From Dechloromonas sp. CZR5 (GTDB lineage Bacteria > Pseudomonadota > Gammaproteobacteria > Burkholderiales > Rhodocyclaceae): a DNA stretch of 64,000 bases. The stretch is from assembly GCF_008711155.1 (NCBI RefSeq), contig NZ_VUYQ01000004.1, forward strand, positions 21,358 through 85,357, given 5' to 3'. Position numbers and translations under genes: made by a program. The number at the start of each line of letters is the position of its first letter. Position 1 is the stretch's first letter. Shown in pieces: positions 58,286 to 64,000 of the stretch. A model generated the notes under the pieces. It made no database searches. It was not told the origin of the DNA and saw nothing but the letters and a program-made list of their open reading frames with translations.

Positions 58286-60463
58286 ATGAGCGAGGATACA
58301 AGCAGGTCTACAGGGATTGGGGCGACAGGATTGCGGGAAGACATACTGCATCATGATCCGCTGCTGGACTGCCTGGTCGAATTAACCCGTATCCATGGCC
58401 GCCCCAGCACGCGGGCGGCGTTGGTGTCGGGTCTGCCGCTCCAAAATGGTGTTCTCTCGCCCTCTCTGTTTGCCCGCGCCGCAGGTCGTGCCGGACTGTC
58501 GGCCAAAGTGAGCCGTCGACCGCTTGAGCGTATCGACGAGTTGCTGTTGCCGGCCGTGTTGTTGTTGGCAAACGAGGAGGCCTGCGTGCTTCTCGGAGGG
58601 GATGAGGCTGGCGAGAATGTCCGCCTCCTTTTCCCGGAAACCGGGCAGGGCTCGGTGCTGATGACACGCGAGGCCCTGGCAGCCCGTTATACCGGTGTCG
58701 CCATCTTCGCTCGCCCGCATTTCCGCTTTGATAGCCGCACACCACAGGTCGGCGAGGTCAAGTTGCGCCACTGGTTCTGGGGAACCTTGAGCGAGCAATG
58801 GCCGGTTTATCGGGATGTGCTGGGCGCGGCGCTGCTGATCAACCTGCTGGCACTGGCCATGCCCTTGTTCACCATGAACGTCTATGACCGCGTGGTGCCC
58901 AACCGCGCGATAGAAACGCTCTGGGTACTCGCTCTGGGCGTGATTCTGGTCATTGGCGTCGACATGATGCTGCGCTTGCTGCGCGGCTATTTCATCGATC
59001 TGGCTAGTGCGCGGATCGACATGCAGTTGTCGGCGCGCATCATGGAGCGCGTTCTCGGCGTTCGCATGGAGGCGCGGCCAGCGGCGGTTGGGGCGTTTTC
59101 GTCCAACCTGCGTTCGTTCGAGTCGGTGCGCGACTTCATCACCTCGGCGTCGGTAACGGCCTTCATCGACCTGCCGTTTGCCCTGCTGTTCGTGCTGGTC
59201 ATCGCATTGATCGCCTGGCCCCTGGTCCTGCCGGTGTTGTTGGCGCTCGTTATCGTCGTTGTCTATGCCTATGTGCTGCAACACAAGATGCACGCGCTTT
59301 CGGAGACGACCTATCGGGCCTCTGCCCAGCGCAGCGCGACGCTCATCGAAAGTCTGACCGCGCTGGAAACAATCAAGACGCAGGGGGCCGAGGGCGTCAT
59401 GCAGTCCAAGTGGGAAAAGTCGGTTTCCTTCGTGGCGCGGGTCAACAACCAGATGCGCTTCCTGTCGGCTGCGGCAACCAACGGTGCCATGGAAATCCAG
59501 CAGATCGTCAATGTGGTGGTGGTGATTGCCGGGGTTTACCTGATTGCCGACGGCAAGCTCAGCATGGGCGGCCTGATCGCCTGCACCATGCTGACTTCCC
59601 GCGCGGTGGCGCCGCTCGGGCAAATGGTCGGTTTGTTGATGCAGTATCACAATGCCAAGGTCGCGCTGACCTCGCTTGAGCAGATCATGAACAACCCGGT
59701 GGAGCGGCCGAGCGAGGCCAATTTCGTCCATCGGCCGGAGTTGCGTGGCGATATCGAGTTCCGCGATGTTCACTTCAGCTATCCCAATTCCCAGATTGCC
59801 GCCCTGAAAGGCTTGAATTGCAAGATCAGTGCCGGTGATAAGGTCGTCGTCATCGGGCGGGTCGGCTCGGGCAAGACCACCTTGCAGAAATTGCTGCTCG
59901 GGCTTTACCTGCCGACCGAAGGCGCGGTCAGCATCGACGGGGTCGACCTGCGGCAGCTCGACCCGGCCGACCTGAGGCGCAATGTGGGTTACGTGGCGCA
60001 GGATCTGACACTCTTTTACGGCACGCTGCGCGAGAACATCGCCATTGGGGCGCCTTACGCTGACGATGCGGCCATCGTCGCCGCTGCCGAGGCGGGCGGC
60101 TTGACCGATTTCGTCAATCGTCACCCGGACGGTTTCGACATGATGATCGGCGAGCGGGGCGATTCCCTGTCCGGCGGCCAGCGGCAAGGTGTGGCCATTG
60201 CTCGTGCCTTCCTGATGGATCCGCCGATTCTGCTGCTTGACGAACCGACCAGCGCGATGGACTTCTCTTCCGAGCAGCAGTTCAAGGAACGGCTGCGCAG
60301 TATGGCCGCCCACAAGACCGTGCTGATCGTGACCCATCGCAACAGCCTGCTCGACCTGGCTACGCGGGTCATTGTCGTCGATGACGGCAAGATCGTTGCC
60401 GACGGGCCGCGCGATCAGGTCATCCAGGCCCTGCAGAGCGGCCGGGTAGGGAGGGCCGCATGA
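58286..60463 (+). CDS. lapB: Type I secretion ABC transporter LapB-type
   Basis: 725-residue inner-membrane ATPase/permease exporting a giant adhesin. N-terminal C39-like domain (residues 20-140, DPLLDCLVELTRIHGRPS), then six helices from about 180 to 450, and an ATPase with Walker A GRVGSGKT at 524-531, signature SGGQRQG and LLLDEPTSAMD. In this family the C39-like domain is thought to bind rather than cleave substrate. It overlaps lapC by 4 bases. Confidence 0.92.
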   Translation: MSEDTSRSTGIGATGLREDILHHDPLLDCLVELTRIHGRPSTRAALVSGLPLQNGVLSPSLFARAAGRAGLSAKVSRRPLERIDELLLPAVLLLANEEACVLLGGDEAGENVRLLFPETGQGSVLMTREALAARYTGVAIFARPHFRFDSRTPQVGEVKLRHWFWGTLSEQWPVYRDVLGAALLINLLALAMPLFTMNVYDRVVPNRAIETLWVLALGVILVIGVDMMLRLLRGYFIDLASARIDMQLSARIMERVLGVRMEARPAAVGAFSSNLRSFESVRDFITSASVTAFIDLPFALLFVLVIALIAWPLVLPVLLALVIVVVYAYVLQHKMHALSETTYRASAQRSATLIESLTALETIKTQGAEGVMQSKWEKSVSFVARVNNQMRFLSAAATNGAMEIQQIVNVVVVIAGVYLIADGKLSMGGLIACTMLTSRAVAPLGQMVGLLMQYHNAKVALTSLEQIMNNPVERPSEANFVHRPELRGDIEFRDVHFSYPNSQIAALKGLNCKISAGDKVVVIGRVGSGKTTLQKLLLGLYLPTEGAVSIDGVDLRQLDPADLRRNVGYVAQDLTLFYGTLRENIAIGAPYADDAAIVAAAEAGGLTDFVNRHPDGFDMMIGERGDSLSGGQRQGVAIARAFLMDPPILLLDEPTSAMDFSSEQQFKERLRSMAAHKTVLIVTHRNSLLDLATRVIVVDDGKIVADGPRDQVIQALQSGRVGRAA

Positions 60464-61875
60464 GCCGCCTGAAGAATATCGGGGCTGCCATTCACGGCTG
60501 GCTGGAAAAGACCGCTGAGCGGGGCGCGCCTCATGTCGAGAAAGTACTCGGGCGCCTGCCCAGTCGCGAGGAGATTGACGCGGTCGATTTCGCCACCGAC
60601 GCCGATCTGGCCATCCTTCGCCAGGAGCCGTTGCGCGCACGGGTTTTGTTGCGATCGATCGGGATCGTTTTTGCCGCCTTCGTCCTCTGGGCGGCCGTGG
60701 CGCAGCTCGACGAGGTAACGCGTGGCGACGGCAAGGTCATTCCATCGCGCCAGATTCAGGTGCTGCAAAGCATCGACGGGGGACTGGTGTCGGAAATCCT
60801 GGTCAGGGAAGGTGAGGTCGTCCAGCAGAACCAGTTGTTGATCAAGATCGACGAGACTCGATTCGTGTCCTCGGTAAAGGAAAACCAGGCCCAATATCTC
60901 GGACTGGTGGCCAAGGCGGCCCGCCTCAAGGCGATTGCCGACGGCAAGCCTTTCGCGCCGCCGCCGGAGGTGCTCAAGGTCGCACCCGAGATCGTCGCCC
61001 AGGAGCGCCAGTACTACGAGGCGCGTACCGACGAAATGAATGCCTCGGTATCCATCGCCCGGCAACAGCTTGCCCAGCGCCATCAGGAACTGAACGAGGC
61101 GCAGGCCAGGCGCGCCCAAGCCAGCCAGGGCTACGAGCTGACTTCGAAGGAACTGGCGGTGACCAAGCCCCTGATCAACTCCGGGGCGATTTCGGAGGTC
61201 GAGGTGTTGCGTCTCGAACGCGACGTGTCGCGCTATCGTGGCGAGCGCGATATGGCTTCGGCGCAGATCTCGCGGGTCCAGGCCGCGATCAACGAGGCGC
61301 AGCGCAAGATCGAGGAGGTTGAGCTGACCTTCCGCAACGACGCCAGCAAGGAATTGTCCGAAACGACCGGCAAGCTGAACAGCCTGGCCGAAGGCAGCGT
61401 CGCGCTGTCCGACCGCGTCAAGCAGTCGTCGATTCGCTCGCCGGTCAAGGGGACGGTCAAGCGACTGCTGGTCAACACGGTGGGTGGCGTCATCCAGCCG
61501 GGCAAGGACATGATCGAGATCGTGCCGCTCGAAGACACGCTGTTGCTTGAGGCGCGGGTCCAGCCGCGGGATATTGCCTTCCTGCGACCGGGGCAGCCGG
61601 CCATGGTCAAGTTCTCCGCCTACGATTTCTCGGTCTACGGCGGTCTGGAGGGAACGCTCGAACATATCGGTGCCGACTCGGTCATGGACGAGAAGGGCAA
61701 TGCCTTCTACACCGTGCGCGTGCGGACCAACAAGGCGGGATTCGGCGATGCCAACCTGCCGATCATTCCGGGCATGGTGGCAGAGGTCGATATCCTGACC
61801 GGAAAGAAGAGCGTGCTGACCTATCTGATGAAGCCGGTGCTGCGTGCCAAGAGCGTGGCACTGACGGAGCGCTGA
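60460..61875 (+). CDS. lapC: HlyD-family membrane fusion protein LapC-type
   Basis: 471 residues, one membrane helix near 65-85 (IGIVFAAFVLWAAV), a lipoyl-like half (VIPSRQIQVLQSIDGGLVSEILVREGEVVQ), long coiled coil 170-315 and a return lipoyl half (SIRSPVKGTVKRLLVNTVGGVIQPGKDMIEIVP). Bridges the ABC pump to an outer-membrane channel. That channel (LapE/TolC type) is not in the window. Confidence 0.92.
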   Translation: MSRLKNIGAAIHGWLEKTAERGAPHVEKVLGRLPSREEIDAVDFATDADLAILRQEPLRARVLLRSIGIVFAAFVLWAAVAQLDEVTRGDGKVIPSRQIQVLQSIDGGLVSEILVREGEVVQQNQLLIKIDETRFVSSVKENQAQYLGLVAKAARLKAIADGKPFAPPPEVLKVAPEIVAQERQYYEARTDEMNASVSIARQQLAQRHQELNEAQARRAQASQGYELTSKELAVTKPLINSGAISEVEVLRLERDVSRYRGERDMASAQISRVQAAINEAQRKIEEVELTFRNDASKELSETTGKLNSLAEGSVALSDRVKQSSIRSPVKGTVKRLLVNTVGGVIQPGKDMIEIVPLEDTLLLEARVQPRDIAFLRPGQPAMVKFSAYDFSVYGGLEGTLEHIGADSVMDEKGNAFYTVRVRTNKAGFGDANLPIIPGMVAEVDILTGKKSVLTYLMKPVLRAKSVALTER

Positions 61876-62492
61876 TGAATCATTGTTTTGTGGATCGCGA
61901 TGCCTTGCCGTTATCGACCTGGCTTGAGGCTTTTCCCCAGGCCAGGGTTGTGCGGCGTGATCAGCTTGTCTTGCTTCCTGCCGACGAGCCAGTCGTGCTC
62001 TGGGTTCGTCAGCGTAGCGGCGAAGCGCTTGATGCTGCCATGCCGACGGCGGCGCTGGCAGCATGGCAGTTGCTGGTTTTGCTGGCCGACGAACCGGACG
62101 AAGAGGTCGTGGCCGATGCGCTGGGTCGGGGTGCCTCCGGTTGCTGCAACACTCATGCGGCTCCGGAAGTCTTGCAGCAGGTCGCCCTGGTGGTGGGAAA
62201 CGGCGGCCTGTGGGTAGGTCAATCCTTGCTGCGCCGGCTGGTCGGAGGAACGTCGCGCGCACTTGCCGCGCGTAGCGAAAGGCCGCCGCGGGTCGATTGG
62301 TCGACCGTGCTTTCCGAGCGTGAAGTCCAGGTGGCGCGACTCGTTGCGGGTGGCGCCAGCAATCGCGAAGTGGCCGAACAGTTGTCGATTACCGAACGGA
62401 CGGTCAAGGCGCACATGTCGGCCATCTTCGAGAAACTCGGCTTGCGCGACCGGCTGCAGCTTTCACTGAGGATCAACGGCGTCCAGGTTTGA
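61875..62492 (+). CDS. LuxR-type regulator with degenerate receiver domain
   Basis: 205 residues. C-terminal HTH (about 142-205: LSEREVQVARLVAGGASNREVAEQLSITERTVKAHM) is intact. The N-terminal half has the length and LLVLLADEPDEEVVADALGRGASGCC helix of a receiver, but where the phosphorylated Asp should follow the beta-3 strand it reads VVLWVRQRS, so phosphorylation is unlikely. It starts inside the lapC stop and ends 118 bases before the adhesin, so it probably controls the adhesin or export genes. Confidence 0.85.
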   Translation: MNHCFVDRDALPLSTWLEAFPQARVVRRDQLVLLPADEPVVLWVRQRSGEALDAAMPTAALAAWQLLVLLADEPDEEVVADALGRGASGCCNTHAAPEVLQQVALVVGNGGLWVGQSLLRRLVGGTSRALAARSERPPRVDWSTVLSEREVQVARLVAGGASNREVAEQLSITERTVKAHMSAIFEKLGLRDRLQLSLRINGVQV

Positions 62493-62499
62493 GCGCCGG

Positions 62500-62523
62500 G
62501 CGTGGAATTGCTCACGCTTTTTT
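62500..62523 (+). terminator. Weak terminator before the adhesin
   Basis: GCGTG/CACGC stem, 8-base loop, six T; separates the lapBC-regulator transcript from the adhesin gene. Confidence 0.45.
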
Positions 62524-62609
62524 ACAATAACTGTACTTTGGTTCAATAGCCGGCCGGGGCGCCGCTCCCTACACTCTGAGTATTGCTAATTAGTGTGTGG
62601 AGTCAGGTC

Positions 62610-64000
62610 ATGGCACAAGCCCAAATCATCGCCAAGGTTTCCGTTCTGTCCGGTCAGGCTTTTGCCCGAGACAGTGCCGGTAACATGCGTCGCCTCAAGC
62701 TGGGCGATGCGATTCGCGAGGGCGAAAGCGTTGTTGCCGCCCAGGGTGCCAACGTTGTGCTGGCGCTGGCCGATGGCCGTGAACTGAATGTCCGCCCGGG
62801 CGAAACCGCCCGGATCGATGCCGAAGTCGCCGCCGCCGTTCCCCCGGATGCCTCCGACAGCGCGCTGACCAACAATCCGCAGGGTTTCCAGAAAATTACC
62901 CAAGCTCTCCAGTCGGGCAACAACCTGGACGACCTGCTCGAAGACACCGCTGCTGGCGCCGGGCCGCAAGGCGGCAACGAAGGCCATACCTTCGTCGAAT
63001 TGCTGCGTATCGTCGAAACTGTAGATACGCAAGCCTATCAGTTCGGCACGGATCGCGGTCGTCCGCTCGAGACCATCGAGGGGGCGCCGCTGATTACCAC
63101 TGTTTCGGGTACGACAGCCGTTCCCGAAAAGCCGACGGTCAGCATTCCGGATACCAATAATCCGGGTGCTGCCGATGGCGACAAGACCGTTGCCGAAAGC
63201 AGCGGTCCGGTGCCGGGTACTTTCACGATTACCGCCCCGGCCGGCCTGGCCAGCCTGAGCATCGGCGGGCAGAGCTTTACCGCCGCCCAGCTGGCCGATC
63301 CGGTCTACCTTGCGGCGCATCCGGTCAATACGGGCGAGGGCATCCTGACCCTGCAGGGATACAATCCGCTGACCGGCATCGTCAGCTATACCTATGATCC
63401 GTTCGTGCAAAATCACAACGGCCCGGTCATCGACAATATTCCGGTCGTGGTCACCGACAGCGCCGGCAACAGCACGCCGGACAGCCTCGATATCACCATC
63501 ACCGACAGCAAGCCGGTGGCGGTTGCTGACACGGCGAGCATCACTGAAGACGCGGTATCGAACACGGTGAGCGGCAGCGTGCTGACCGGTGCGGGTGCCG
63601 ACACGGTCGGTGCCGACACCAACGCCACCCCGGTGACGGCGGCCAGCCCGACGCTGAGCTACGGCAGCCTGGTCCTGAATAGTGACGGCAGCTACACCTA
63701 CACGCTGAACAACGCCAACCCGACGGTCAATGCCCTGAAAACCGGCGAGACCCTGACCGACACCTACACCTACACCCTGACGGACGGCGACGGCAGCACG
63801 ACGACGGCGACGCTGACCATCACCATCAACGGCCACACCGACGGCGTGCCGAGCATCACCCCGGTCGATGGCAACGGCGCAGCGACGGGCCAGGCGACGG
63901 TCAACGAAATCGGCCTGATCACCGTGGCGAACACCTCGGAGAGCACGAGCGGGACGATCACGGTGACGGCACCGGACGGCCTGAGCAGCGTGACGGTTGG
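62610..64000 (+). CDS. lapA: LapA-type giant repeat adhesin, 5' part
   Basis: 464 codons are seen and the frame continues past the window. The N-terminal retention module (1-115) begins MAQAQIIAKVSVLSGQAFAR and ends LEDTAAGAGPQG; T113-A114-A115-G116 is the LapG protease site, used to release the adhesin when c-di-GMP falls. From about 300 on it has a VCBS/cadherin-like unit (VADTASITEDAVSNTVSGSVL ... LNSDGSYTYTLNN), and a further domain begins near residue 420. Export is by the LapBC genes upstream. LapD/LapG are not in the window. Confidence 0.92.
   Translation, partial: MAQAQIIAKVSVLSGQAFARDSAGNMRRLKLGDAIREGESVVAAQGANVVLALADGRELNVRPGETARIDAEVAAAVPPDASDSALTNNPQGFQKITQALQSGNNLDDLLEDTAAGAGPQGGNEGHTFVELLRIVETVDTQAYQFGTDRGRPLETIEGAPLITTVSGTTAVPEKPTVSIPDTNNPGAADGDKTVAESSGPVPGTFTITAPAGLASLSIGGQSFTAAQLADPVYLAAHPVNTGEGILTLQGYNPLTGIVSYTYDPFVQNHNGPVIDNIPVVVTDSAGNSTPDSLDITITDSKPVAVADTASITEDAVSNTVSGSVLTGAGADTVGADTNATPVTAASPTLSYGSLVLNSDGSYTYTLNNANPTVNALKTGETLTDTYTYTLTDGDGSTTTATLTITINGHTDGVPSITPVDGNGAATGQATVNEIGLITVANTSESTSGTITVTAPDGLSSVTV

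Noticed and set aside
63000..64000. Tandem DNA repeat or CRISPR-like array at the window end
   Set aside because: The periodicity is protein-level (VCBS/cadherin-like units of the adhesin) with no direct repeat-spacer structure.

Overview
The window is GC-rich chromosomal DNA (all genes share the same G/C-ending codon use) from a denitrifying betaproteobacterium. The best guess is a Rhodocyclales member of the Dechloromonas/Azonexus type. This is inferred from the combination of a cytochrome cd1 (nirS) cluster, cytochrome c' with cytochrome b561, tandem cyanophycin synthetases, PPi-dependent phosphofructokinase next to a proton-pumping pyrophosphatase, and ubiC/xseA/lpxK/kdsB housekeeping genes. 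I see no transposase, integrase, rRNA operon or CRISPR array.

Layout. 1-4.3 kb (minus strand): ilvE, a zinc-finger protein, waaF, an NTF2-like protein, a YheT-type hydrolase and a phosphomannomutase cut by the window edge. 4.4-9.9 kb: nudJ, a secreted protein, mnmA, an HD-GYP protein, a GST, purB and two small unknowns. 10-13.6 kb: a nitric-oxide-themed block with cytochrome c', cytochrome b561, and an H-NOX sensor one base upstream of a hybrid histidine kinase. 13.7-18.1 kb (minus): tgt-yajC-secD-secF. 18.1-25.5 kb (plus): a seven-gene metal-efflux RND cluster lying between tgt and queA. 26.6 kb: tRNA-Leu(CAA).

26.7-34.5 kb: the denitrification island. nirE-like and a small Rap1a-like gene run leftward. 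nirS, a diheme cytochrome, an amicyanin-like cupredoxin, nirC, nirF, nirDL, nirG and nirH run rightward. A perfect FNR/DNR-type palindrome lies upstream of nirS. nirJ and nirN, needed for the same heme d1 cofactor, lie at 43.2-46.0 kb behind a second FNR/DNR-type box. Between the two parts are cspA, an IF-1 paralogue and a cyanophycin block (cphA, cphA-like, DUF1854, zinc-ribbon ABC exporter). With nirS, C, F, DL, G, H, J, N and a probable nirE, the window can make and load heme d1. No nitric oxide reductase is present, so H-NOX and cytochrome c' are the visible NO-handling proteins.

46-54 kb: tRNA-Leu(GAG), rluE, DUF192, ubiC, a YkgJ protein, sodB, xseA, exbBD, lpxK, a Trm112 protein, kdsB and adk. 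54.8-58.2 kb: pfp and hppA, a pyrophosphate energy pair. 58.3-64 kb: a Lap-type biofilm adhesin locus (ABC exporter lapB, membrane-fusion lapC, a LuxR-type regulator with a degenerate receiver, and the start of a giant repeat adhesin with a LapG-type TAAG site), which runs off the window.

Gene starts and functions were read by eye from translations; no database search was run.
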